Of a stretch of 64,000 nucleotides of DNA, positions 31,567 to 43,818 are shown in pieces (position 1 is the stretch's first letter; every line of letters begins with the position of its first letter). The position numbers were made by a program, and so were the translations under genes. Source of the DNA: Pilaira anomala (lineage: Eukaryota > Mucoromycota > Mucoromycetes > Mucorales > Mucoraceae); NCBI GenBank assembly GCA_025716855.1, contig JAIXMQ010000090.1:1-64000 (forward strand), in the 5' to 3' direction. Under the pieces are notes generated by a model that saw only the letters and a list, made by a program, of their open reading frames with translations, was not told the DNA's origin and did not search any database.

Positions 31567-32542
31567 TCATGTTGGTACAGTAGGAAATGAATGTAATTCA
31601 GAAAATGTACTGTCAGGCGATCTATTATGACTATAACACCACTCCTACAAAAAAAAATTAATAAATAATAATAGTAATCATAACTATACTAATACCTTCT
31701 GTAGATCAGTTACTTGTAATTCCATTTTTTCAAAATCATTTTCTAATTGCTTTACTATATCATCTTTTACTTGTAATTCATATTTCAAAGTTTCATTATC
31801 TTCTTCTTTATCTTTTAATAGCTGATATAGTGCATCCCTATCATTTATTAAAATATCCATTCCTTCTCTCAATTGATTGTTTTCTTGTTCTAATTGAGTG
31901 GCCATTGTACCTGCCGGAATATGTGATTTCACAATTGGTCTACAAGCATGTTCCACTGACTTATCTATCTCTGTTGGTTTATCGGTAAAGCAACACGTTT
32001 CTTTGCAATTGGATTTTCCTGCCAATTGTTTATATAATAAATGAATCACTTGTACCAAATATTCATATTCAGGTCCCACTTCTTTCATTTTCTTGATTCG
32101 TTCTGTTTTTAATTGATTTAGTTCTTGCTATTTATATAGTTAGTAACTAAAAATTTATATATATATGTATACTATATACACTCACAGATTGTATATCGTA
32201 GTCATCTTTTAGTAATCGATTAGAGCGTTGTAATCGAATATTTTGTTCAACTGACATCTTTAAGGCCTGCTCAAGTTCAATTGTCTTTTCTTGTACAATC
32301 TTATCACAATCCAGCTTTAAGTTTCGATTGGCCCTTAATAATCGGGCGTTCGATAAAGATAATTGTTCAATTTGATTATAGAGTTGCTTTAGTCGTGTCT
32401 CTCCGTCTCCTACTTGAATTTTTCTTTGTGAACCTGACTCGAAAGAACTAAAGGAATCGTGGTGTTGTAATGTATAATTGCTTATTTCATGGTACGCTAA
32501 ATGATCATCTTTGATGGACAATGGCATATTACAAATACTCAT
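31567..32542 (-). CDS. Coiled-coil protein of unknown function
   Basis: Three exons: 32186-32542, 31696-32127, 31567-31644; all junctions keep phase, giving 288 residues. Two long coiled coils are evident from heptads: residues about 48-118 (LKQLYNQIEQLSLSNARLLR, IRLQRSNRLLKDDYD) and about 195-262 (LEQENNQLREGMDILINDRD, then KYELQVKDDIVKQLENDFEK). Between them lie several cysteines (KETCCFTDK). The last exon is short and ends EWCYSHNRSPDST plus 12 more residues. Such proteins are often cytoskeletal or centrosome/septum scaffolds, but nothing here names a family. It is divergent from the RhoGEF gene, with 536 bp between starts. Confidence 0.75.
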
Positions 32543-32557
32543 AAAAAAGAAGTGAAT

Positions 32558-32592
<35 letters not shown>

Positions 32593-33078
32593 GACAGAGA
32601 GAGAATAAATAAAAATGAGGAGTAAAGAAAAAAAAAAAGGTTCAATTAGATTATTATAGTGGTCTATCTATTTCGGAAAATCAATTAAAGATATTAATGC
32701 TTTTTTTTTTAAAGATTTTTCAGCATTTGTCCCTTTCTTTATCCTCCTATTTATTCTTTATGTTTTTCATATATTAATTTTTAGCCCCCCATTTATCATA
32801 CAGTTGTTGTTGTCCATAATATATATTTTTCAGTTACCGTGACAACAACTGGAACTTCAAAATATAAACTTGTAACTATGTAAAAAAAAAAAAAAAAAAA
32901 AAAATATCTAGTAAGTGTGACAGAAATTATCTTGTGATGTATTTGAAAAAAACAAAAAACAAACATACACAGTGTTCCTTATTCGTATTTCTTTTTTTTT
33001 TGTTTTTACCTTTCTTCTTTTTGCTTTATTTCTTTATCTTTTTTTTTTTTTTTTTTTTTTTTTCATAAATTAAAAAAA
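32543..33078. promoter_or_regulatory. Divergent promoter region, coiled-coil gene / RhoGEF gene
   Basis: 536 bp between two opposed ATGs. It carries GAAA and GA repeats (32560-32604), an A run (32882-32904) and a T run of about 20 (33042-33063) just before the RhoGEF start. No specific operator was recognised. Confidence 0.5.
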
Positions 33079-36000
33079 TGGATGAAAATGTAGGGAGTTT
33101 GTTTAAATGTTACTGCTTTTTTTTAACAAACAAATATAGACTAGTTCTATTATTCAAGGTTCACTTTCTACCTTGACAAAATTATTTATAAAAGAGGCTC
33201 AGTATGCTCAAATCACAAGGGACGAAGCGTTGGTAACCTCTCTTTTTTTTTTTTTTTAAAAAAAAAAAATATCATCATCGTAATGGTGTATTTAAAATTT
33301 ATCTTTTAGAATGCTTGTAGTTTAGTTTTGACAGATCAAAATATATTAAAAGACAACAAAAAAGAAGAAAAAGTGAATTGTTTATTTGATTGCCTGGTAC
33401 AAAATCAAATCCTAGTACCTTCTTCAAAAAGTATTTTTTTAATCAATAATATGTCTACACAAGGTATTTTAGTCAACTTGACAACATGTTATTCTCCTCT
33501 TTGTAATCCAACCATAGCTTCTACTACTTGCTATTCACCTGCTTGTCCCAATAAGAATCAAGTCACTACTACGACTGCACTTGATTTAAATCATCCCCAT
33601 TTGGATACAGAGAATAATAATAACATTCAACAAAATAAAGAGGTAAACAGAATATAAATATATATATATATTTATAAATCATTGCATCTAAACCACTTGA
33701 TACAGTATGAATGGTCTTTTAAAATTCCTCGTTTTATTCTTGAAAATTTACCTCCACAAGAAAAGAAAAGACAATTAGCCATTGAAGAATTATTAAACTA
33801 CGAAGACAACTTTTGGAAACAACTCATTGTCATACGTGACGTATTTGCCCGCCCATTATTATCCTCACAAACCACAATTGATGAATCCCGTCGATTCAAA
33901 TTTCATGATACTTTATTTGGAAACTATAACGTATTAGCAAATCATCACAGAAAGATCATACGAGACTTGGAATCCACACGAGACCTCACAAACCATCATT
34001 TATTTCCGGACTCCAATCGTCTTGGTCAAACTCTCTTGATTCATTTCAAGCACCTCATTGACCCTTACATTCGATACGCTTCAAACCATGTCGCGGCTGA
34101 AACCCTGTATCGTCTTGAATCCGATCGAAATCCTGCTTTTGTTTCCTTTATCGAGCATCAAGAAGCGCTTGAAAAAGATTTCAGGTTAACTCTCAAGGGA
34201 CTCTTGTTGTCTCCTATTGTTCGTATGGCGAAATACCATTCATTGTTTTCAACCATCTTGAACAATTCTCCACCAGAGCACAGACACGCCTTTTTAGAAA
34301 TCAATTGTTTATTAGATGATATACTCGACAAGATCAACGAAGCCATTCGAAACGCTGAAGCAGATCAAAGGTTATCTGAAATCAAACGTGGATTAAAGCC
34401 ACGTCGTATCTCTTCCTTACGTTCAAAAAACAGAATATCTCAAATCGTACCCGATGACGCTACTTTAATTTATGAAGGCTCGCTTGAACTCGTCAATCGA
34501 TTACCTCCCATCACTTGTCAAGTCTTTTTATTCTCAAACGCATTACTCATCACGCGAGAGAAATCAACAACTGAGAACGGTTTAGAATATACTCTTTTAG
34601 ATAAATCCATTCCATTGCATATGCTTAAATTAGGCTCCAATTCCTTTTCTTCAAAATCACGTAATAGTAACGCTTCCAGTCAACAATTCAATATCATTTC
34701 TTCTATACGACGACAATTAAGTTCTACTTCTGCTTCATTTCAATTCGATCGACGTAGATGCAATAGTGAAAACATGACTCGTCCAATGAATACTTTTCAT
34801 CACGATACAATGGATTCTCAAGATACAATCAGTATAAGATCTGATGATGGTTCTTCTTCTTCTTCTTCTGCTTATTCAGGTATCTACACCATCTCTGGCT
34901 TAAAATTAAGACATCGTATTCGATCCATGAAACAACGTATCAAACGAAAGAATAAAGTCACTTATCCTGCTACTGCATCCAATCGACATAGTCTTCCTAT
35001 TCATTTACAACAATCATCCAATAATACTACCTTTACTCCTAATACTAGAATTGCTTCACCACGTGGTATTATTCGTCCAAGACTTTTACAGCTTTCCTAC
35101 CTAGCAGATCCTACATTAACTTATTTATTTGAATGTCCTGATGCGGATACAAAATTAATTTGGAAAAATAAAATCAAGTCCATGTTGCCTAAACAAGACC
35201 AAGGTCCTTTTACATTAGATAATATATGTAGTTCATCGCATTGTTCTACCTTACAGAGCGTAGATGGTAAATTTGTGATTAGTTGTGGTACCATTTGGTG
35301 TCTTTTACCCTTTAGTAAGTATTGATTTTAATCTGAAAAATATCTTAATTAAACTTTTTTTTTTTTTTTTTTTCCTTCTTCTCCCCCTTTTTATTAAGCT
35401 ACTTCGGAAGGAAGAGATGCAATTGCGTTAGGAACTCGATATGGATTATGGGTTGCTTATACAGATGGTACAGAAGACTTCAAGTTAATCTTACCACACA
35501 ATTGTCTTCAACTAGAATGCTTTGATAATAAAGTCATCTTGGTACGAACCTGTAAACCCAATCGAGTCCTTGGCGCTATCTTAATTGATCACATTTATCC
35601 ACCTTCTACAACAACAGCTGTATCCAATCCCAATCACTTATCACATCTCCATCGAGACATGATGAACGAAACCAAAGAATTTCAAATCCTCCAAAAATCA
35701 GGTGTCATTTCATTCGCAGTAGGCACACTTCGCGGTGAACCTATTTTATGTTACTTACGCCGTCGTCGTACTGGCTCCATTCGACTTGTACTCATGGAAT
35801 ACCGCACCGATACTTCAACCCCCTTCCTTCGAAAATTGAAAGAATATAAACCAATTACAACGCAACCCAAGGACCTAAAGATCATTCAAGACACAGTCTA
35901 TATTCGATCTCGCACCGAAGGCATAGAAAAAGTAAATATCCTAAACTGGATCTTGGGCTCTTCCAATACCACACAAAATAATTATCAACAAATCAAATAT

Positions 36001-36521
36001 TCTTTTAGAATCTCTTTACCTCCTTTACACTGTGTTAGCTCATCTACTAATCCTCAATTAGATGATCCCGCTTTAACCACTGTAGCTTATGTGGCCCTAA
36101 ATCAACCGGGCACTGGCTTGATCTGTAGTGGGGAAGCCGCTTGGCCAGTGGCTGAAACCAATGCCGATTTATTACAACAGGAAATCAAGTTTGAAAGTAT
36201 AGCGAAATCAGTTGTAGTGAGTTTTCCTTACTTGATTATCTTTTCTACGCATGTGATTGAAATTAGACATTTGGAAACTGTAAGTTATATTTATTTACTG
36301 CCAAAAGTAACATATAAATGTTGAATTTTTTTTGAATGATATAGACTGCCCTTGTACAAGTCATTGCAGGAAATAAAATAAGATGCGTTCATGTCTCTCA
36401 TACTGACCCTCTCTCCATCACAGAATCACCCATTATTCATATCACAATGCTTCATGCTGACGAAGATCAAACCAAAGTCTATCGTCTTTACCTTAAAGAG
36501 CCAATTGTATTTGATGAATAA
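33079..36521 (+). CDS. ROM2: Rom1/Rom2-type Rho guanine nucleotide exchange factor (DH-PH-CNH)
   Basis: Six exons: 33079-33090, 33140-33232, 33310-33642, 33706-35314, 35399-36279, 36345-36521; phases agree and give 1,034 residues. Rom2-type GEFs activate Rho1 at the plasma membrane in the cell-wall-integrity pathway. The N-terminal 145 residues are a short DEP-like region (LTKLFIKEAQYAQITRDEAL, VNCLFDCLVQNQIL). The DH domain is at about 160-370 with the signature LKGLLLSPIVRMAKYHSLFS. The PH domain is at about 395-640, split by a Ser-rich, basic insert. The CNH domain is at about 650-1030 (AIALGTRYGLWVAYTDG). It is shorter at the N-terminus than yeast Rom2. Exon 1 codes only four residues (MDEN), so the start is the least certain part. 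Yeast TUS1 is the alternative name. Confidence 0.87.
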
Positions 36522-36698
36522 TAATAATAAAAAAAACGACTATACATTCGGACATTGAATCATGCATCCAAAACAAGAAGCATTTCATGTTCTTTCACTT
36601 AATTGTATTTATCTTTTTCTCTTTTCTCTCCATCTTGTTCATTGGTTCTATTTTAGTTTCTTTATCTTAATAAAGTATATAAGAAGAATCATTAGAAA

Positions 36699-39600
36699 AT
36701 GTATAATAATAATGGAGGACAAACTGGACCTTCCAAAGGTATAGAAAAAAAAAATACAGTAATATATATATATATATATATATACACAAGATGGAGACTT
36801 TTTTTTTTATTTATTCATTAACTTTTAGGTATTCGTTTAAGTTTTTTGACACCTACCGACCAAGTAAAGTTTGAACAAATCTTTTCCCAAGGTTCTGCTG
36901 CTTTCGGTGGAAACAAAATATCAGGTAAAACACACATACTCTTCTACTTATATCTTTCATATACTGGACCTTAACCTTTTCTTTCTTAAAGCTAATGCGG
37001 TTAGTGAACTTCTTAGACGTTCTAATCTCGATAACGACTCATTAGCAAAGATTTGGTAAAAACGAAAAATAAAAATAAAATAAAATAAATACTCTTCTCT
37101 TGCTAACTAATTGATGATAGGGATCTTGCTTCTATTGCCAACTCACCTTACTTATCATTCCCTGAATTCGCAGTTGCCATGTTCTTAACTTCCAAGAAAT
37201 TAACTGGACAAACACTCCCTGCTTCTCTTCCTCCCAATGTAAGGGAGGAAACTGAACTTGCTATGGCAACCATCGCTTCTACTGAAACTTCACAACAATT
37301 AGTAAATACTCAACCTCAACCTCAACAACAACAACAATTTATGAATCATCAAGCACCCATGATGACAGGTATGCCTTCTCAAGGTATGATGTCCTCTCAA
37401 CCTACCGGTATGATGTCCTCTCAACCCACCGGTATGATGTCTTCTCAACAAACAGGTATGATGTCTTCTCAACAAACAGGTATGATGTCCTCTCAACAAA
37501 CAGGTATGATGCCTTCCCAACAAATGAACATGATGACAGGTATGAACATGAACCATCAATTGAGACCCACGCCATCACCTGCACCTCAACAACCAATGCA
37601 AACAGGATACATGGGTAGTTACCAATCACCAATGCAAACCGGCTTCATGCCTCCTGCTCAACAACCTAAACCACGTCTTCAAAACCTCGATTTTGCAAAA
37701 AAGATGATGCCCAACCAAAACGGTGTAACCAACTTATTACATCCCAATCTAGGCACTTCAGATGCGAACAAACTTTCTTGGAAGATCAGTCCAGAAGATA
37801 AGCAACGGTACCGAGACATTTTCAACGCATGGGAAGGATCCGGATCCGGATTCATGTCGGGCGATACAGCTAAGGACGTCTTGACTCAATCTCAATTACC
37901 TCCACAAGATTTGATGAAGATTTGGAACTTAGCTGATAGTGAAAACAGAGGAAGTTTAGATGTAGATGAGTTTGCTGTCGCCATGCATTTAGTCTATCGA
38001 AAATTAAACGGGTTCGAAATTCCAAATACTTTACCTGCTGAATTGAAACCTCCTTCCAGTCTCTTAAAGAAATTCGTTCTCGGTCGTCGTCCTCCTCCTT
38101 CTACACCTTCGTTTCATACGCCTTCTCCTAAACAAGACAATAACGACGACGATGATGATGACTATCATCGTGAGGATTATGTCTCTAGCTCGCGCAGAAA
38201 GGGTCCTCAATCCAGCAGTAGCAGTCGATACCATCGATACCAAGATGAAGATGAAGTCGATGTGGCTCTTTTAGAAGACTTGCGTCGTCAAATCTCAGAC
38301 ACAAAACGTACTTTGGATCGTATGCCCGTCATTCGCACCACGTCAAATCATAGCAGCAAGTACTCATTAGAAGAACTCAAGGAAAATATTCGACGTACAC
38401 AAGACGAATTAAATCAATTGAGTCGTAACAACCCATTATCCTCAAAATACCTTTCCAATTCAGATACTTTACTCGATTTATTAGAAACCGAGAAATCCTT
38501 ACAGGACGAAATTCAATATTTGTGTAATCGAGATATCCCCATTTTAGCTCGTCAAGTACGTGGTGCTGCTGCTGAATTAAGAGATACCAAAGTACGTCAT
38601 TCTCGTAAAAACGACGGTACACAAGACTTCATGGCCTTCATTCAACCTACTGGTCCAGGCGGTTCTATCACCGAAAGTGATCGTGTACGTGCAAAAGCAA
38701 AGGCCATGATGGCTGCACGTAAGGCAGGTCATGGTGGCGCAAGTACTGATGCTGGATACAGTTTACGTCGTGCTGAAGAAGAAAAGGAAGAAGCAGATAA
38801 AAAGGCTGATAGTATTGAACGTGAGATGGAAAGATCTCGTACGGCTCTTTTGGATATGCGTGGTGATTTAAGGTATTTAGAGGAAATGACCGCTGCTCAG
38901 GATTTAGAGGATAAGAAACGATTTGAGATGGGTGGTCAGGATCTTTCGTATGAATTACGTAGATTCATTGAACAATTGGATACCAAGTCGGAACCCGTTT
39001 CGTCTTATGGCTCAACTACCTCTCGTCATCAATCGTTTGAAAGAAGTGGTTCTTCCTCTAGCATCGGATACCAAAGTCCTTCGGTTGCTAGTCCTGTTAT
39101 AACTAATACATCCAGTCCTAAGCCAAAACCTGCTCCTGCTCGTCCTCGTACTGCTGAAGAAATTAAAAAGGAGGTTTGTATATAATTTATTAGGAAAAAA
39201 AAAAAGTTAAACTCATTATTCTTTATATTATTAGGCTGAACGTCGTGTCCAAGAGCGTTTAGCTGCATTACAAGCCAAGAGAAATCCAGGTAGTTCACCT
39301 AGATCTATTTCCAAGCCCTCTACACCTTCTACACCTTCTTCACCTTTTAGCAAACCTGATGCAAGTGAAGGAATGGCTCAACGTAAGTTTTTTTTTATAA
39401 AAAAAATATATATATACATGTGTCTATAATTATTTCTCTAAACACACTTCAATTTTAGAACGTCAACATGATACTGAACGTGAAGCTCAAGAATCTTTAC
39501 GTAACGCTGTCAATCAGCGAGAAGAATCCGACCGTAGAAACAGAGAAGTAGAACTTGACCGTATCCGTGAACAAGAACGTATGGACCGTCAACGTTCTGA

Positions 39601-41304
39601 AGAAGCAGAGAAAGAAGCAGAAAGAAATCGTAAAGAGACTGAAGAAGAAGAAAAGAGACGTGAAGAACAAGAAGAAAGAGAGTTCCAAGAGAGAAGAAGA
39701 AAGATTGTAGAAAAGGAAGAAGCAGATAGACAAGCTCGATTTGATGCCATTCGACGTGATGAAGAAGAAGCAGAGCAAAGAAAGCAAGAACATAAACCTG
39801 AGGAAGCTCCTGTACCTGAAGTTGCTGCTCCTGTCACTGCTACTCCACCACCTGCACCACCTGCACCACCTGCACCACCTGCTGTTGATACACCTTCTAA
39901 TCCAAGTGTACCTTCTACACCTAACGCATCTACTAGTAGCAATAACCCATTTGCTAAATTCCAAGCAAACACAACCACTTCCCCTGTTGGCTCTTCTCAG
40001 GCAGAAAAGCCCAACGAACCTTCAAATAAACGTGTAAGTTATAATCCATTTGCCGCATTCTCTGCATTCTCCGCCACAAAGGCTGGTGCAAAAGATGATA
40101 CCGAGTCTGAAGACGATGGTTGGGATGCTACTGGACATGATGATTCCGATGATGAAAACGAGTTCCCCGCTGCCGGCAGTGCTAAAAATTTAGCTGGTAT
40201 GTTATTCACTGCCATGAGTAAGAGGGGAGGAAATCATGGTAAGTTTTCTCTTGAATTTCTTTTTTATTATTATTATTTATTTGTGTTGATTTTCTTTTTA
40301 TTTTCATAGATCCTTTAGAAACTGTACGTGAAGTCAATTCTCCTAAACCAGATGAAAACGATACAGTACCTCCTCCTCCTCCTCCTCCTCCAGCACCACC
40401 TGCACCCGCTGCTAGTGGTAACATTCCCCCTCCTCCTCCAGCTCCCGCTGCACCTAGTGCACCTACTGCACCCACTGCACCTGCGGCTGCTGCTGGTGGC
40501 GATTTACGAGGAGCATTATTAGGTCAAATTCAATCAGGCCTCAAATTGAAAAAGGCAAAGACCAACGATCGTAGTGCTTCAGCTATTGCAGGACATGTTA
40601 TTGACGATGACAACAGCCCACCCGCACCTATTCAACCTGTTGAGCCTCCTGTTGAAATTACTGCACCTACACCTATTTCCGGTGCACTTTCAACAAGTGA
40701 TTTTCTTGCTGAATTACAAGGTCGTACACAACAAGAATCCCCTGTTGCCGCTTCTAATGATGCACCTGTTGATAATACACCCAAACATGATGAATCTTTA
40801 CCTGAACATGGTAAAAAAAAAAACTTTTTGTAAAAAAAAAAAACACGTTTAATTCTCTTCTAACATGATTAATTTAGAATATGTCGCATTATGGGATTAT
40901 CCTGGATCTGGAGCAGATGATTTAATCTTTTCTCAAGATGATGTTATTCTTGTTCGTGATAATAATGAGTCTGAAGATTGGTGGTTTGGTACACTTGAAA
41001 AGACTAAAAAGACAGGTTATTTCCCTAGAAATTATGTTCAATTAAAGCCAGAAGGTAAAAAGCGATATTATCATACTCTTTATATATAAATACTAATTTC
41101 ATTGATATAGCCGATCCTGAATTAAATATCAAGGTAAAGGCACTTTATGATTTTGAAGGACCTGAAGGACAAGGTTGCTTAAGTTTCAAGATGGGCGATA
41201 CTATCACTGTACTTGTAAAAGAAAATGATGATTGGTGGAAGGCTCAATCTGAAGATGGTACTCAAATTGGTTTGGTTCCTGCTAATTATCTTGAACAAAT
41301 ATAA
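36699..41304 (+). CDS. PAN1: Pan1/intersectin-like endocytic scaffold (EH, WH2, SH3 domains)
   Basis: Nine exons: 36699-36738, 36829-36924, 36992-37055, 37121-39173, 39235-39382, 39459-40238, 40310-40810, 40878-41054, 41111-41304; total 1,350 residues in one phase. Pan1 builds actin patches at endocytic sites. EH1 lies at about 17-110 (LSFPEFAVAMFLTSKKL) and EH2 at about 289-384 (SLDVDEFAVAMHLVYRKLNG). Between them, at about 150-196, tandem PTGMMSSQ/QTGMMSSQ units repeat. Coiled coils follow, then a highly charged helix, acidic and Pro-rich stretches, a WH2-like motif (LLGQIQSGLKLKKA, about 1130) and two C-terminal SH3 domains (ALWDYPGSGADDLIFSQDD; ALYDFEGPEGQGCLSFKMGD). Yeast Pan1 lacks these SH3 domains, so the architecture is a Pan1-intersectin blend. 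It begins 177 bp after the RhoGEF stop. Confidence 0.88.
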
Positions 41305-41486
41305 ACCATTTTTTTTTCTTTAATCTAATAAAATTATTTTTAAAGCATAAAATAATGTACGGTTTTGCTTGAGTATTATCTATTATGTTATAATCTACCG
41401 CTATATTTATTCAAGACACGCTCAGGACTCATGAATATCCCTTTTTGAAATAAATAACTAATAAAAATAAAACCATAATATAAGTA

Positions 41487-41806
41487 TTAAAATTCTAAAG
41501 GGTAAATGGTTCCTGAAACTCTTCGCCCATTTGGAAGCTTATTGCGTGAATTGGAATGCCATAAGGGCAATCCTTTATTTAGCTAAAAACGATAAAAATG
41601 TGAATAATATAAATTCTTTGTTGCAATCCTTTTTGAACTGCCATTACATTACAGTAGCAAAGATTCTACGCTGCGACCTTAATTAATATTTTTTTTATAT
41701 TAGTTTTACTCACCTTTTTTTTAATCCTTTTCTTTATCTTTCTTTCTCTCTTCTCTTCTTTTTTTCGCTTCGAAAATAAACATGAATCTTCTTCCTCTTT
41801 CTCTCT
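41487..41806 (-). CDS. Candidate terminal exons of a small minus-strand gene
   Basis: A likely last exon (41487-41582) follows a good acceptor (TTTTTAG) and reads LNKGLPLWHSNSRNKLPNG, then RRVSGTIYPLEF and a stop. A GTGAGT donor at 41713 precedes a Lys/Arg/Glu-rich segment in matching phase (41714 to about 41806). The 5' end was not found, and the Lys-rich piece could just be the complement of a pyrimidine-rich promoter. The opposite strand is also open over the last exon (starting MVPETLRPFGSLL). No family recognised. Confidence 0.3.
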
Positions 41807-41815
41807 TTTAATAGC

Positions 41816-42230
41816 ATGCGTTATTCAAATCAAGAAATAAATAAGTTTAAAACGCGTATAATGCATGATATTAATGGTAAGACAACATTTCATAATCCCA
41901 GTAAAACTTTATCAAAAGAAATTATTCATTAACCAATAAATATCAATAGCGAAAACTTTTTTTTTGTACCGGCTGCAAGCATGGGTCGTATGGTACCTCT
42001 GTAACGCACGATAAGTATGTCTTGTATCGTTCGGTCACGTCGATTCTTGAGATTGATGTCTCTTTTCCCCAACGGGTTTGGGCGTATCTCGGTGGAGATG
42101 TTTTAAGGTGATGAAGTAGAGGAATACTTCAAGGGAACCCCTGAAAAGGTGGTCTGCCCAAGCATGTCTAAGAAACTGATTGCATATGGAAGATCCATTC
42201 GAAGTAAGTATGCAAGTCTGAACAGCCTAG
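41816..42230 (+). pseudogene. Broken reading frame, unknown family
   Basis: It starts MRYSNQEINKFKTRIMHDIN with a GTAAGA donor; an acceptor (AATAG) near 41951 leads to a coding-like stretch with CTGCKHGSYGTSVTHDKYV and SFPQRVWAYLGGD. Two breaks spoil it: the frame needs one base fewer in the T9 run at about 41958-41966, and about 13 bp near 42100 shift the frame before EVEEYFKGTPEKVV and SMSKKLIAYGRSIR. It may be a decayed gene or a mobile-element ORF. The first break could also be a homopolymer sequencing error. Confidence 0.35.
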
Positions 42231-42526
42231 TTGATATCCATTTTAACTTTTTATTGTTTGATGTAGGACGTTGGGGGTTATAAACTTTTAGCTTTAAATA
42301 AGCTTGATAATTTTTTTTTCTGGCAATATTTTATTTATAAATGGCACAATCACTTTCGAATTCACTCAATGTCTGGTGGAAACCGAGGTAAGAAATATAA
42401 AAGTGAATAAGAAAACCATTTGTATTGACAAAACATTTTCAAATATATCTTGGAGAATTCTCTCGCTTGGAGAGATACAAATCGTTCGTCCATATAGACA
42501 TCTGAAAATAAAAGTTGTAAGACGTA

Positions 42527-42626
42527 CAGTACCCGCTCTATTTAAGGCCGTTCGATTTAAGGCCGTTTCCGATTTAAGGCCACAAAAGTCTGAAATTTTT
42601 TTCAGCCTTAAATAGAGCGGGTACGG
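42527..42626. mobile_element. MITE, copy 2 of the GTACC(C/A)GCTC family
   Basis: A 100-bp element flanked by TA (42525-42526 and 42627-42628). The left end CAGTACCCGCTCTATTTAAG and the right end are inverted copies that differ only at the second base (CA versus CC). Inside, an ATTTAAGGCCGTT-like unit occurs three times, as in the copy at 23971-24121. TA duplication and the CAGT end fit a Tc1/mariner or pogo source. Confidence 0.82.
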
Positions 42627-42820
42627 TATAACAAAGCTCCTTGGTCTCAGGGCTAGAGTCTTCCTCTTGGAGAGGGAGAATGAAGGACTCAAGACTATTA
42701 TTGAAGAAAACCTATAAAAATTTCCTTTAAAAAAAAAAACTGAATTAAAAATATAAGCACTTAAAATAACGATTGTTGTATACGAGTGATCCATTGAGGT
42801 GGCGGTTAAAGGAGCTTAAT

Positions 42821-42865
<45 letters not shown>

Positions 42866-43781
42866 TAAAAGATGAATAGTTTTGTGATGCATTAAAATGT
42901 AAAAAAAAAAAAAAACTAAATATATATAATCATGTGGCAAGCTTTAAAAAAATAGGTTTTTCCAATCCATTGACTCTATATTTTTATTTTCATTATCGTC
43001 AATGACTAGCAGACGCACAAGGCTCCTATGAAAGTATATATGATGTATATCCATGTTATTGAAAACCCTCTTTACAATAGGCTGTCAAAAAAAAAGTTTG
43101 GTTTTTTTTTTCCGCTGTCTATCGTACCTTTTTTTCTCCTAATCATAAAGACTAATAAATGTCAGTAAAACACATAGCATAGAATAGGAGCTTTTCTACC
43201 ATATTACAATGGTATTTTCAAATGGGATTGCTTTATTTTTTTTAAAAAAAAACTAATAATTTTGGGGAAAATGGGTGGGTAATGGAGTTTCCTGTATTAG
43301 GAAATCCAAGTGGGTGATGTTTAATAACTGTTATTTATATTTAGATGCATATAGTTCTGCCTCTACTAATTCGAAAAAGCTGCAACTTGGTAGTTATCAG
43401 GATTTACTTTTATTTGGCTGTGAACCCGCGAAATAAAAATAAAAACACATAAATCGATTTCAAATTATTGTTGCGACTTAAATGGAATAGAAAACGTATC
43501 TTTATTTACTAGAACTAATAAGCTTGCGGCCTACGCAGATTATTCGTACCTGTATTTACTCAACTTTAATTCAAATGAGTTCCAGCTTTTCAGTCCTGAA
43601 ATTCTTCTGGGCATTAATTCAATAGTAATCGACCATATTCGGAAAGATTAGCGTATGAACCTCTCTCTCTCTCCCCTCTGATCCTTTATAATTATCAATG
43701 TCTAACGAGGTATTTATTAGACACCTATTGAAAAAATTTCATTCAAAAAATTAGAGGCGTAAAGCGAGTAGCTTTACAAAT

Positions 43782-43818
<37 letters not shown>

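Noticed and set aside
37299..37632. Minus-strand His/Arg-rich frames in the PAN1-like gene
   Set aside because: Complement of the MMSSQ(P/Q)TG coding repeat.
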